Below are positions 46,527 through 56,420 of a stretch of DNA of 64,000 bases, one piece after another. The notes beneath the pieces are model-generated. The model was not told the DNA's origin and made no database searches. It was given only the letters and a program-made list of their open reading frames with translations. Numbering within the stretch: position 1 is the stretch's first letter; every line of letters begins with the position of its first letter. The DNA comes from Butyrivibrio sp. VCB2006 (GTDB lineage: Bacteria > Bacillota > Clostridia > Lachnospirales > Lachnospiraceae), in contig NZ_ATVX01000020.1 in assembly GCF_000420945.1 (NCBI RefSeq), positions 1 through 64,000 on the forward strand, read 5' to 3'. The translations under genes were made by a program, and so were the position numbers.

Positions 46527-47889
46527 AAGTGATTTCAGGGGATTTAAGCAGGTCTTCATTTTTGAGTTCCTGACAGGCATCAAGAAGACAAGCTTTAAGA
46601 TCTTTATTGCGGTATTGTGTGTTATGGGATTTCTTACGTTGCCTGTCATGACAATTATCGGGAATATCAAGAGTTCAGATAATGGCAAAGATAAGACAAT
46701 AGAGAAATCGCCTATTGCGACTGTGTACGTTTACGATAACTCAGGTGTTTCCGTTCGCTATGAAGAACTGAATAAGTCTGAAGAGTATTCAGAGGTTTTA
46801 TTTGTTACGGATAACAGCATTTCTTATGATGATGCAATTCAAAACCTTAAAGAAGATAACCATTCCAATAACATTGTTGTCAAAACTGAGTATGACAGTG
46901 AAGATGGATTCGATATCACTATCGTCTATGCAGAGAATTCCGGTATAAAATCCAAAGATTTGGATGATTTTGAAGAGGATTTCCGCAAGTTTTACAGAGA
47001 TGAAATGCTGGGTAATCTCGGGGTAAGCGAAGAGGATTATAAATATCTTTCGAAGGACATAAATCTGTCTATCATGACCATGACAAAGGACGGAACCTTT
47101 GGTGAGGATCCCGGAAGAATTTCAATGGATGACTACTTCCTGATGCTTGGCGGCCTTATGGTTGTGTTTATTTTCGTTAACATGGCTGTGGGCAATGTTG
47201 CCACTTCTGTTGCTACAGAAAAGTCATCAAGGGTTATTGAATATCTTTTGACCGGAACCAAGCCAATGGCGCTTTTATCAGGTAAGATAGCAGCAAGACT
47301 TCTTGAATCTGTAATTACTTTTTTTGCTGTTTACTCATGCCACTATCTGTCTCAGATTGTGTGTCTGTTTCTTACTGCCGGTAATACAGTTTCTGACAGC
47401 GCTTCTAACAATATTATCGTTGTAGCTTCCATCTGGGAGACAATTACTTTCTCCAAGATTCTGGTAGCGACTTTGTACTTCCTTGGAGGCCTTGCTATCT
47501 ATGCCATTATCGGAGCAGTTACAGGTGCCAGTGTATCCAAGCTGGATGAACTCCAGGAGGCTTATAAATTCTACAGCTTTGTGCTGGTTTTATGCGTGTA
47601 TGTTGATTTATTTCTTGTGATCATGATGCTTTATGCAGGAGGAAATGCGGGTATTATGAATTTCTGCGCGCTTTTCCCTCTTACAGGAGCTTTCCTTACT
47701 CCGGCGCTTCTTCTGACCGGAAAAATAAGCATTGTTACGGGAATCATAGCTCTGATCATTATGATAATTACTGCGGCAATAGTCTTTGTATTTGCAGCAG
47801 CAGTTTATGAGTCCATGCTTCTGTTCCAGGGCAAAAGGCTTAGGCTTAAGGACATTATCGCAATCATGAAAAAGCAGGTGGTAGCATGA
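46519..47889 (+). CDS. ABC-2 type permease (NatB/YhaP type)
   Basis: This 456-residue membrane protein has one N-terminal helix, a long extracytoplasmic loop (about 55-205), and a block of about five or six helices from 210 onward that includes GNVATSVATEKSSRVIEYLL. That motif is typical of NatB/YhaP permeases. The GTG start overlaps the ATPase gene and is preceded by GGAGGA. Confidence 0.88.
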   Translation: MNKSDFRGFKQVFIFEFLTGIKKTSFKIFIAVLCVMGFLTLPVMTIIGNIKSSDNGKDKTIEKSPIATVYVYDNSGVSVRYEELNKSEEYSEVLFVTDNSISYDDAIQNLKEDNHSNNIVVKTEYDSEDGFDITIVYAENSGIKSKDLDDFEEDFRKFYRDEMLGNLGVSEEDYKYLSKDINLSIMTMTKDGTFGEDPGRISMDDYFLMLGGLMVVFIFVNMAVGNVATSVATEKSSRVIEYLLTGTKPMALLSGKIAARLLESVITFFAVYSCHYLSQIVCLFLTAGNTVSDSASNNIIVVASIWETITFSKILVATLYFLGGLAIYAIIGAVTGASVSKLDELQEAYKFYSFVLVLCVYVDLFLVIMMLYAGGNAGIMNFCALFPLTGAFLTPALLLTGKISIVTGIIALIIMIITAAIVFVFAAAVYESMLLFQGKRLRLKDIIAIMKKQVVA

Positions 47890-50201
47890 AAAACTGGCAT
47901 AAAATACTTAAATTTACACTATTACAGGCTGTGAAGGGATCCAAATTCGTTATTTCCACAATTGTGGTAGGAATAGTGGTTCTGGTTGCAGCGGCTGTTA
48001 CAAACATATTTGTTTCGGGTGCTTTTGACAAAGGCTCCGAGGTAAAAGACCTTACATATGTATGCGTAATAAACGAGACAGGTCTTACGATTGATAATGA
48101 GACATTTATTAAAAAGCATCAGGAAAAATATCCTATGCTTCAGATAAAGGAATTGGCAGATGTGACTGCGGAAAAAGCAGCATCAAATGAAGCTTTTCTC
48201 GGAGAGACTCCAGAGAAGTCACTGGTACTTAATATTTCAGAGGATGAGGATACATGTAATCTTACAGTTTATATCCCGGATATGAGCAGTATCAGCGTTG
48301 GTGACAGTGAAGACTTTGCAGAAGACTATTCACAGATGGTTAAAAATGCCAAGATAAAGAGCCTTGGAGCTTCCGAAAATGAAGTGAATATGGCTGTAAG
48401 TGATATAAGGATAGATCAGGTAAAGGCCCAGGAAGCCGATGAATCAGAAGAGAACTTTCTCTTGTCCTATATGACTTCCATGATAGTCATCATGCTCATA
48501 TATTTCCTTGTAATTTTCTATGGGCAGAGTATCGGCCAGATCGTCAGCATGGAAAAGACTTCCAAGTTAATGGAATATATGCTGACCCTGACAGGACCTT
48601 CCGGAATTATATTCGGTAAGGTAACAGCTATTTTCTGCGAGGCAGTCTCACAGCTTGTAATCTGGGCATTATGCGGCATAAGCGGAGTTCTTATAAGCAA
48701 TGCCTTTATTCTTAATCTTACCGGCAAACAGGGTAAAAACATCATGGCTCTTTTAGCGGAAGTGTTGCCGGAGGGAGGGGCATCTCATAATTTTGCGCTG
48801 CTCCTTGTACTTACTGTAATTGCAATGCTGGCGGCATTCCTTTTTTACTGCTTCGTTTCAGCTTTGTTTGCATCCTTTGCAGCAACTGCAGAGGACCTTA
48901 CACAGACCAATGGTCTTACCATGATGAGCATGCTGGCAGGATTCCTTGTGTCACTTTATGTACCTCTTTTTACGGATAATTCCAAGATCGGAATGATAAT
49001 TATCAGGCTTATTCCCTTTACAGCCGCCTTTTCACTTCCGGGAGATGTAATATCCGCCAAAATAGGCATTGTAGAGTTCTTACTGTATCTGGCACTTTTA
49101 TTGTTCTTTACAGTTATGCTGGCGATCCTTACAGGAAGAGTTTATAAGAACAGACTCTTTAAGCGCGGAACAAAGGGAATCTTCGGCGAGATTCTTTCTG
49201 CTATTACAGGAAAAGAAACTTCCAAAGAGGAAGAGACTTCAGAAGAAGATAAAAAGGCTAAAGCTTCAGTTAATTTCGAAAACTATGATAATGCCAAGAA
49301 GACCTACACTATTGTTGGATTTGCGCTTCTTGCACTCATACTGGGAGCCAATGTCCTTGGTGGTCTTGTTGGAAATGTTATTGCCAATATGACGGCAGTA
49401 GGCAGGCACATTGGACTTTCAGATGTTTACGAGGATAAGACCTTTTTGACCATCTACAATATTGTGAGCATGTATTTGGTTGCTGTTCCTCTTTGCACCA
49501 TTACCATGAAGCTGTCGAATGACTCAATATCCAAGGTTAAGGGGACAATCAGCAAGAACCAGTATATAAGGCTTATGTTTATCATATTCCCGATAACCTA
49601 TGCTCTTTCATATTTGAGCATTAACCTTGCTTCGGCTATTTCAGGTGGAACTGCAGAGAACCCTATTATCAACAACTTCCTGTCTGATAAAAACATTCCG
49701 GCTATGATAATGGTATCGGTACTTGCGCCAATATTTGAAGAACTGGTATTCAGAAAGCTTATCATTGACAGAACCAGACGCTATGGCGAGCTTGTTGCGA
49801 TTTTGTATTCATCACTGGCATTTGGTCTTTTCCACTGCAATTTGTATCAGGTGTTCTATGCCTTTGCTATTGGCCTTATCCTGGGCTATGTATATGTTAA
49901 GTCAGGAAATATAATATTGCCTATCATCATGCATATGATCGTGAATACATCATCATCGGTATGGTCACAGCTTGCGCCCACAAGTTATCAGTACTTTGTG
50001 TACGTAATGATCGTACTTGGCATTGGTTCAATTATTTATACCTTGATAAAAAGAGATATTAAACTGGAACATGTTCAGAATGAAATGCCGTCAAAAGAGC
50101 TTTCGGCTATTGCCTTTACAAATACAGGTACAATTTTATTCTGTATTGTATGCTTTTTCCTTATGATTTATTCATTATTTGCACCTATGCTTCTCAAATA
50201 A
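47886..50201 (+). CDS. ABC-2 permease fused to a CPBP intramembrane protease
   Basis: This 771-residue protein joins two units. Residues 1 to about 430 form an ABC-2 permease like the preceding one, with QIVSMEKTSKLMEYMLTLT. A charged linker (about 435-465) follows. Then comes a CPBP/Abi (CAAX-protease-like) membrane domain with EELVFRK (Glu618, Glu619, Arg623), FHCN (His650) and HMIVN (His683, Asn687). The catalytic residues of the protease family are therefore all present. A protease tied to an exporter suggests processing of a peptide or an immunity role. It overlaps the upstream permease gene by four bases. Confidence 0.85.
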   Translation: MKNWHKILKFTLLQAVKGSKFVISTIVVGIVVLVAAAVTNIFVSGAFDKGSEVKDLTYVCVINETGLTIDNETFIKKHQEKYPMLQIKELADVTAEKAASNEAFLGETPEKSLVLNISEDEDTCNLTVYIPDMSSISVGDSEDFAEDYSQMVKNAKIKSLGASENEVNMAVSDIRIDQVKAQEADESEENFLLSYMTSMIVIMLIYFLVIFYGQSIGQIVSMEKTSKLMEYMLTLTGPSGIIFGKVTAIFCEAVSQLVIWALCGISGVLISNAFILNLTGKQGKNIMALLAEVLPEGGASHNFALLLVLTVIAMLAAFLFYCFVSALFASFAATAEDLTQTNGLTMMSMLAGFLVSLYVPLFTDNSKIGMIIIRLIPFTAAFSLPGDVISAKIGIVEFLLYLALLLFFTVMLAILTGRVYKNRLFKRGTKGIFGEILSAITGKETSKEEETSEEDKKAKASVNFENYDNAKKTYTIVGFALLALILGANVLGGLVGNVIANMTAVGRHIGLSDVYEDKTFLTIYNIVSMYLVAVPLCTITMKLSNDSISKVKGTISKNQYIRLMFIIFPITYALSYLSINLASAISGGTAENPIINNFLSDKNIPAMIMVSVLAPIFEELVFRKLIIDRTRRYGELVAILYSSLAFGLFHCNLYQVFYAFAIGLILGYVYVKSGNIILPIIMHMIVNTSSSVWSQLAPTSYQYFVYVMIVLGIGSIIYTLIKRDIKLEHVQNEMPSKELSAIAFTNTGTILFCIVCFFLMIYSLFAPMLLK

Positions 50202-50268
50202 TTTAGTTGGTAAAAACCATAAATTATTAGTAAAATAGATGTATAAAACTATATATGGAGGTATAGGC

Positions 50269-50775
50269 ATGGGTAAGGTATTTCATGTAGATAAGCAGAT
50301 CGCCAACAAGAATGTTGAGGACTCCATCACAGAGTGGACCAAGGTTGTCAAGTATGATGACATCAACGCTGAGAACAGACTTTTTGGCGGAAGGCTGATG
50401 GAATGGATAGATGAGGTTGCCGGTACTGTTGCCATCAGACATTCCGGAAATCCTATTGCTACAGCAGCAATTGACAATATGCAGTTCAAACAGGGAGCAG
50501 TTCTGGGGGATGTTCTTGTTATGATCGGCAAAATTACATATGTTGGAAAGACTTCCATGGAAATCAGAGTAGATACCTATGTTGAGGATGTGAGGACCGG
50601 AATGAGGCACGTTCTTAACAGAGCATATCTGACCGAGGTTTGTATCGATAACGATGGCACAGCATGTACAGTTCCTTATGGACTTAATGTTCGCACTGAG
50701 AATGAGAAGGCTGAGTGGGAGGGTGCTATCAAGAGAAGAGAACTTCGTAAACAGCGCAGAATGGAAGGCTTCTGA
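50269..50775 (+). CDS. Hotdog-fold acyl-CoA thioesterase
   Basis: This 168-residue protein of the BACH/YciA-like group has RLFGGRLMEWIDEVAGTVAIRHS, with the Asp of the hotdog helix, then DNMQFKQGAVLGDVL. It would hydrolyse acyl-CoA esters. I chose ATG 50269, which has GGAGG 7 bases upstream. An in-frame ATG at 50239 lacks a site. The end is rich in Arg/Lys. Confidence 0.85.
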   Translation: MGKVFHVDKQIANKNVEDSITEWTKVVKYDDINAENRLFGGRLMEWIDEVAGTVAIRHSGNPIATAAIDNMQFKQGAVLGDVLVMIGKITYVGKTSMEIRVDTYVEDVRTGMRHVLNRAYLTEVCIDNDGTACTVPYGLNVRTENEKAEWEGAIKRRELRKQRRMEGF

Positions 50776-50802
50776 TCAAACTTGTAAGCTTTAGATAATG
50801 AG

Positions 50803-50845
50803 GACCTAATTTATTGAAATTATCAGTAAATTAGGTCTTTTTTTG
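50803..50845 (+). terminator. Intrinsic terminator after the thioesterase gene
   Basis: GACCTAATTTA (50803-50813) pairs perfectly with TAAATTAGGTC (50827-50837), followed by eight T. Confidence 0.9.
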
Positions 50846-50901
50846 TTGTTTCTTTTTTACATAGATTTAAGTTTTACTTAATAAAGTTGTGCGCCATTGC
50901 A

Positions 50902-50910
50902 TGTTATAAT
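50902..50910 (+). promoter_or_regulatory. Extended -10 promoter of the EAL protein gene
   Basis: TGTTATAAT (50902-50910) is a TG-N-TATAAT extended -10 element about 45 bases before the start. No good -35 box is seen. Confidence 0.5.
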
Positions 50911-50955
50911 TTAGACGTAATATTGTGCACAATTATTGGCAGATGGCGTGAAAAA

Positions 50956-53916
50956 ATGAAGGATACAACAATATATTCCGTCAAAAGAATAACCTTCACA
51001 AGATGTAGAAGAGTAGCGGCTCTTCTGCTTTGCGCTGCCCTTTTGTTTGTGGCCGTAGTTAGCCTTTGTTCTCTGCCTGGTGTCAGCTCTTTTGCCAAGG
51101 AAAATGAGGGTAAGGTTGTCAGGGTTGGCTGGTATGAATCTCCCTATTGCTACACAGACAGATTCGGAAGAAGAACCGGAATGGCCTATGAATACCAGCA
51201 AAAGATAGCGACCTACACCGGATGGGCCTATGAGTACGTGACGGGAACCTGGCCACAGCTACTTGAAATGCTCTTAAATGGCGAGATAGATATTTTAAGC
51301 GATGTTTCCTATATGCCGGAGAGGCAGGATTTCATTTGGTTTTCTTCACTGCCTATGGGAACTGAGTCTTATTATATGTTTGTTAAAGCTGGCAATGAAG
51401 AAATGACACTGGATGATCTGTCTACTTTCCAAGGCAAAAAAGTTCTTGTGGATAGAGGCAGTATTCAGGAAAATCTTGTCCGTCAGTGGGCAGCTCAAAA
51501 CAATATAGAAATTGAGATCATCGAAAATGTTGTAAGTTCTCCGGATATTTGCATTGGCTGGCTTAATCACGGGGACGTGGATATTTATGTCACTCTGGAT
51601 ACCTATGGAAGTAGTGAGATATGTTCTCCTGTATGTAAGATTGGCTCCTCCGATTTCTATTTTGGTGTGAATAAAGAGCGCAGCGACTTGTTAAAAGAAA
51701 TTAATCACGCCATGACTAAGATTCAGAACGAGGATCCGTTCTATAACCAGAGAGTTTATCAGAAATATATCTGGTCTGTTAATTCGACTTCTTACCTGAC
51801 GGAAGAAGAACTGAATTGGCTTGAGAAGCATGGAACCATAAGGGTGGGCTATAGAGACAACTATATGCCTTTCTGCGAGAGTGGTGACGATGGATTAACA
51901 GGAGCTCTTGGAGACTTCCTTGACAGGGCTTCTGTCAGCATGCGAAATACTGAAATAAATTTTGAAGCAATTCCCTATAAGACTACAGAAGAATCTCTTG
52001 AAGCGCTGGATAGGGGAGAGATTGATGTAGTATTCCCGGTTAGTATGGGCCCATACGATAGTGAAAAGGCAGATCTTTTTACCACTGATTCCATTATGGA
52101 TACCGAGATCTATGCTGTGGTTAAGACTCGGGGAAAAGATATTTTTGAAAAGAAAGTCAACACTGTGGCACTTCTTGCCGGAAATATCAATTTTGATAAT
52201 TTCGTAAAGGATTATTTCCCTGACTGGATGATAGTCTGGTACCCGACATTGGATGAAGTCTATGCAGCCGTTGCCAGAGGTAATGCGGATTGCGCAATGG
52301 TTAACGGAAACAGAATCAACAAGACCGATGCCCTCAGGAGACAGTATAATCTTTCTCTTCTGTCTACAGGAGAGGAAATGGGATTCTCTTTTGGTGTAAA
52401 AAGAAAAAACGGAACCCTGCTTGCCATCATGAACAATGCAGTAAACCGCATACCGGAGGCTTCGATAGATGCCATGCTTTCCAAGTATGCAAACCAGGCT
52501 GAGAAGGTATCCTTTGCGGACTATCTGAATGATAACCTTCCATCTGTTATAGCTATGGTGGCCGTTGTGGCATCGCTGATCCTATTTCTTCTTCTTTTGA
52601 AAATGAGATCGGATAAGGCAGCCAGCGATCGCCAGAAACTTATTGCTGCAACAGAGCGAGATTCGCTTACCAAGCTGTACACAAGAAATTTCTTCTTTGA
52701 GTATGCCAAGGAAAAGTTTGATGGAAATCCGGATAAGAGATTTGATGCCATGGTAATGAACATTGAACAGTTTCATGTAATCAATGCTCTATATGGCTGG
52801 AACTTCGGAGATACAGTACTCAAGGCTCTTGGAGATGAAATATCCAAGTATGTAAAAGAAAATAATGGAATTGCCTGCAGGTCTCAGGCAGACAGATTTG
52901 ATGTATATGCTTCGACCACCGGTGATTATCAGAGCATATATCAGCGTTTCCAGGATAGGCTGGATAAGTGTGCAACAAATGTTAATATCAGGCTTAGAAT
53001 GGGAGTTATGCCGTGGCAGAAGGATATTGAACCGGTTCAGTTGTTTGACAGGGCAAGAACTGCCTGCAGTATGATCCGTGGTGGCTATCATAACAGAGTC
53101 ATGGTCTTTAGCGAGGAGATGAGAGAAAGAGAAATCCTGGAAAACAGGCTCATCATTGACCTAAAACGTGCTATTGATAATCATGAATTTTTAGTATATT
53201 TCCAGCCCAAGTTTGATATTCAGGCTGATCCTCCCAAGCTGTATAGCGCAGAGGCTCTTGTCAGATGGGAACATCCGGAGCTTGGCATGATTCCACCGGG
53301 ATCTTTTATCTCAGTATATGAAAAGAGTGGACATATTGGTGCTCTGGATAAATACGTTTGGCTAGAGACAGCAAAGCAGATAGCAGACTGGAAAAAGAGG
53401 CTTGGTATAACTTTACCGGTTTCGGTGAACTTATCAAGAATAGATATCTTTGATCCGGAGATTGTCGATACTATTGATAATCTGGTAGAAGAATGCGGAA
53501 TAGATCGAGCTGACCTTCATCTGGAGGTTACAGAGTCTGCCTACACAGAAAACGAAGATGTAGTTATTGGCGTTATTAAAGTTTTCAGAGAAAAGGGCTA
53601 TCATATTGAAATGGATGATTTCGGCACCGGTTATTCATCACTTAATATGCTGTCCCATATGCCTATAGATGTTCTTAAGCTTGATAGAAGCTTTATTAAA
53701 GATATTGGTGTAAACAACAGTGATGATAAGGATAGCCGAATGGTAGAACTGATTCTGGATATTGCCAAGAGCCTTAAGCTTTTGGTGGTGGCAGAAGGAG
53801 TAGAAACTCAAACCCAGCTGCAGTTTCTCAAGGAACGTGGTTGTGAGTTTATCCAGGGATATTATTTCTCACCGCCTTTATCTGCAGCTGAATTTGAAAA
53901 TAAGTTCTTAAAATAA
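50956..53916 (+). CDS. Membrane protein with twin SBP_bac_3 sensor domains, degenerate GGDEF and intact EAL
   Basis: This protein of about 986 residues senses a ligand outside the cell and probably degrades c-di-GMP inside. A signal-anchor (about 15-40) is followed by two tandem amino-acid-binding-protein-like domains (about 50-275 and 290-515) and a membrane helix near 530-552. The GGDEF domain has SQADRF (643-648) in place of GGDEF and is likely inactive as a cyclase. The EAL domain is complete: EAL at 766, then VNLSR, EVTES, DDFGTGYSS, KLD and AEGVET. ATG 50956 has only a weak ribosome binding site. A longer frame from 50887 has none. Confidence 0.88.
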   Translation: MKDTTIYSVKRITFTRCRRVAALLLCAALLFVAVVSLCSLPGVSSFAKENEGKVVRVGWYESPYCYTDRFGRRTGMAYEYQQKIATYTGWAYEYVTGTWPQLLEMLLNGEIDILSDVSYMPERQDFIWFSSLPMGTESYYMFVKAGNEEMTLDDLSTFQGKKVLVDRGSIQENLVRQWAAQNNIEIEIIENVVSSPDICIGWLNHGDVDIYVTLDTYGSSEICSPVCKIGSSDFYFGVNKERSDLLKEINHAMTKIQNEDPFYNQRVYQKYIWSVNSTSYLTEEELNWLEKHGTIRVGYRDNYMPFCESGDDGLTGALGDFLDRASVSMRNTEINFEAIPYKTTEESLEALDRGEIDVVFPVSMGPYDSEKADLFTTDSIMDTEIYAVVKTRGKDIFEKKVNTVALLAGNINFDNFVKDYFPDWMIVWYPTLDEVYAAVARGNADCAMVNGNRINKTDALRRQYNLSLLSTGEEMGFSFGVKRKNGTLLAIMNNAVNRIPEASIDAMLSKYANQAEKVSFADYLNDNLPSVIAMVAVVASLILFLLLLKMRSDKAASDRQKLIAATERDSLTKLYTRNFFFEYAKEKFDGNPDKRFDAMVMNIEQFHVINALYGWNFGDTVLKALGDEISKYVKENNGIACRSQADRFDVYASTTGDYQSIYQRFQDRLDKCATNVNIRLRMGVMPWQKDIEPVQLFDRARTACSMIRGGYHNRVMVFSEEMREREILENRLIIDLKRAIDNHEFLVYFQPKFDIQADPPKLYSAEALVRWEHPELGMIPPGSFISVYEKSGHIGALDKYVWLETAKQIADWKKRLGITLPVSVNLSRIDIFDPEIVDTIDNLVEECGIDRADLHLEVTESAYTENEDVVIGVIKVFREKGYHIEMDDFGTGYSSLNMLSHMPIDVLKLDRSFIKDIGVNNSDDKDSRMVELILDIAKSLKLLVVAEGVETQTQLQFLKERGCEFIQGYYFSPPLSAAEFENKFLK

Positions 53917-53920
53917 GTTT

Positions 53921-55030
53921 TTAAAATAATGCAGAGGCTGAATATACTGACACCGGACCTATGTAGGATTCTTTATCCGAAAGAGTAGTATATATAAGCC
54001 TGTTACTGTTATAAGAAGGGTCATATGATGTGCATGCACTTATCAGCTTTTCTCGGATGTCAGCATCCTTGAAAAGACCTCCATACAGGACAATCCTGTT
54101 TGGAGCGATGATGGTGCATGCATTTACTATGCTCCTTGCAAAAATGTCAAGGGAATCATCAACAGGTAAAAGAGATCCAAAGGCACCGGAAGACAGATAT
54201 GTTTCCAAACATCCTCTTCTTCCGCAGCTGCAAAGCGGGCCGTCCTTATCAATGATAAAATGGCCAAGTTCGGCAGTTTTGCCGTGCCTTCCCTGATAAA
54301 CCTTGGAATCAACAACTATGGTGCTTCCGACACCCGGTCCCCATTTGATAACAAGAAGGCTGTCATAGGTCCTTCCCGCTCCGAATAGAATTTCCGCAGT
54401 GGCAAAGGCATCCACATTGTTTTCTACTATAATCGGAACTCCCAGGGGAAGTTCTCCTGACAACATTTCCTTAATAGGAACTGGGCTGTCCCATATGCCA
54501 TAGGCGTGAGTAGATATGCCGCTTTCTTTGTCTACAAGTCCCGGGATACTAACACTAATGCATCCCAGCTTATTTCTGTATTCATCTGAAAGACTTTGGA
54601 AAAGACCTAAGGTTTCCTGGCAGATATCATGCAAAAAGAGCTGTGGTTTTAATTTCTTTTGAGTTTTGAATTCTTTTATACAGGGCTCTTTTTTGATGCT
54701 TTGGACAATGTCTCCCCTAAGGTTACAGATGGCTATAGTGGTTTTCTCCACTTCTATACTGATGGCGCAGACGAAGCCTTTTTCATAGTTGATGTCAAGG
54801 AGAACCTTTTTTCTGCCTTTTGCTCCTGTACTTTCAGGGCAGGCACCAAGCTCTTTGAGGATTCCATCTTCTATAAGTGAAGTGGTTATCTGTGTCACAG
54901 AAGCAGCAGTAAGACTTGTCTTGCTGGCAATATCTTTGCGGGACATAGGGCCATTACTGCTTATGCATTTGATTATAAGGGATTTATTTTCTTTTTTTAC
55001 CTGTTCCAGGTTTATTCCTTCTTTTCGCAT
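53921..55030 (-). CDS. ROK family transcriptional regulator of the sulfoquinovose operon
   Basis: This 369-residue protein of the NagC/XylR group has an N-terminal winged helix (about 15-65, MSRKDIASKTSLTAASVTQI). A sugar-kinase-like ROK domain follows, with the zinc motif CSCGRRGC near 267-274. It is the last gene of the operon, 12 bp after the isomerase. I infer that it represses the operon in the absence of sulfoquinovose or a derivative. The TTAGTT/AACTAA palindrome at 62434-62450 resembles operators of XylR, another ROK repressor. The effector is unproven. Confidence 0.85.
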   Translation of the reverse strand: MRKEGINLEQVKKENKSLIIKCISSNGPMSRKDIASKTSLTAASVTQITTSLIEDGILKELGACPESTGAKGRKKVLLDINYEKGFVCAISIEVEKTTIAICNLRGDIVQSIKKEPCIKEFKTQKKLKPQLFLHDICQETLGLFQSLSDEYRNKLGCISVSIPGLVDKESGISTHAYGIWDSPVPIKEMLSGELPLGVPIIVENNVDAFATAEILFGAGRTYDSLLVIKWGPGVGSTIVVDSKVYQGRHGKTAELGHFIIDKDGPLCSCGRRGCLETYLSSGAFGSLLPVDDSLDIFARSIVNACTIIAPNRIVLYGGLFKDADIREKLISACTSYDPSYNSNRLIYTTLSDKESYIGPVSVYSASALF

Positions 55031-55042
55031 ATCTTTTACCTA

Positions 55043-56386
55043 TTATAGTTTAAGGGTTTTCATTCCCAGCATATGAGCAAGGATCTCAAGCTCATTTGCA
55101 ACGTCACCATAAATTACAACATAGTGGGGCTCCCAGCCCTCTTCAACAGTTTTATAGATGATTTCTTCTGCGCTGCCGTCGGTTTTAACAACAAGAGAAG
55201 TTCCAAGGAACTGCTGTGGTTTATCCAGGATTTCACCTGATGCAATAAAGAATCTGAAGTTTCCTTCGCTGTCTCTGCCAATTCTGAAGATTGTTGCTCT
55301 TTCACAGGGCTTACAGCCAAATTCAAGAGTAGGACCAATGTGCCTGTTGCAGTGTTCTCCGGCGCAGGCTCCGGTGTCTGTACGGGCCAGTGAGCAGGCA
55401 GCAGTACCACAATGCCAGAAGGAAATAGTATTTTCTTTTTCATCCATTGAAACAGGATCTCCAAAGAAGGTTGCACTTCCTGTCAGCTGCATTCCAAGGT
55501 ACATGGAAAGGGCTCCGTAGGTATCTGCTTCGCAGCTGGCAGCAACTCCAAGATCGTTGAGCATGGCAAGAACTGCGCACACCGGGGTGCCAAAGGCTGT
55601 GAAAAAGTCAGGCCAACAGCGGGAGGCGATAGCTCCGATGTTATTATCCTTAACGTATTCTTCGTAGGCTTTGTACAGGCGGGCAAAGTCATTACGGTTT
55701 TGCTCCGGAGTCTTATCAAGGCCTTTTATTCGCTGTGAGGCGTCTTTAAGATAATCGGCACATTCTTCCTCGGTAAAGGCTTTAGCCTTATCGATAAGCT
55801 CTCTGGTCTCTATGGATTCAAGTCGGACACCGAATTTTTCCAGCATTTCCAGATCAAGGGCTCTTCCGAATCCAAAGCCCTGTGGTGTGTGACCTATAGC
55901 AGACAGCTTAAGGTTTCTCATTTTGAATTTAAGCTTGGCTGCTCTTATGGTGGCTCCAACTTTTTCTTTTACCTTATCTTCCGTAGGCCCTCCAAAGATG
56001 TACTCAAAAGGTTCTTTTCTGAAAGCCTTGATAGTGTTGGCTGCTGAGTAAGCTCCCGTGAGAGAGTTAAGACGAAGGCGTCCTCCATCTATAACAGGCT
56101 CTCGCAGCGTCCAGAGAAGAATGGGAACATCCTTGAATCTATGCAATACCTCGCTTGCATAGGCTGCGTTTGCGAAGGTTATGTTCTGAAGTACGATAAG
56201 ATCAGGCTCTATGGTGTCAAGAAATGCGTTTAACTTATCGATGGATAGAAGCATTTCCTGTGGAACTGCCACATTTTCTGCAAGCTCCTTTAAAAGAGCT
56301 ACTGATTTATCGAATTCTTTTTGTGCACTCTCCAGGTGGAAGGTTGGCACGCCTACAGGAATATAGGCTACTTGAAACTGTTTCAT
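55043..56386 (-). CDS. Fucose/arabinose isomerase-like protein, probable sulfoquinovose isomerase
   Basis: This 447-residue protein is of the L-fucose/L-arabinose isomerase fold. The N-terminal half has PDLIVLQNITFANAAYASEV. The C-terminal half has CEADTYGALSMYLG and a later WHCGTAA, where Glu, Asp and His would bind the metal. The family interconverts aldoses and ketoses. Between a GH31, a transaldolase and a sulfolactaldehyde-reductase-like gene it fits the isomerase of the sulfo-transaldolase pathway (called SftI in work on that pathway), turning sulfoquinovose into 6-deoxy-6-sulfofructose. This role is inferred from context. AAGGAG precedes the ATG. Confidence 0.78.
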   Translation of the reverse strand: MKQFQVAYIPVGVPTFHLESAQKEFDKSVALLKELAENVAVPQEMLLSIDKLNAFLDTIEPDLIVLQNITFANAAYASEVLHRFKDVPILLWTLREPVIDGGRLRLNSLTGAYSAANTIKAFRKEPFEYIFGGPTEDKVKEKVGATIRAAKLKFKMRNLKLSAIGHTPQGFGFGRALDLEMLEKFGVRLESIETRELIDKAKAFTEEECADYLKDASQRIKGLDKTPEQNRNDFARLYKAYEEYVKDNNIGAIASRCWPDFFTAFGTPVCAVLAMLNDLGVAASCEADTYGALSMYLGMQLTGSATFFGDPVSMDEKENTISFWHCGTAACSLARTDTGACAGEHCNRHIGPTLEFGCKPCERATIFRIGRDSEGNFRFFIASGEILDKPQQFLGTSLVVKTDGSAEEIIYKTVEEGWEPHYVVIYGDVANELEILAHMLGMKTLKL

Positions 56387-56420
56387 TATGGTGCTCCTTA
56401 ATATACATAAATATTTGCTA

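Noticed and set aside
55043..56386. True L-fucose or L-arabinose isomerase
   Set aside because: No fuculose or ribulose kinase or aldolase is present. The neighbouring genes form a sulfo-transaldolase set instead.
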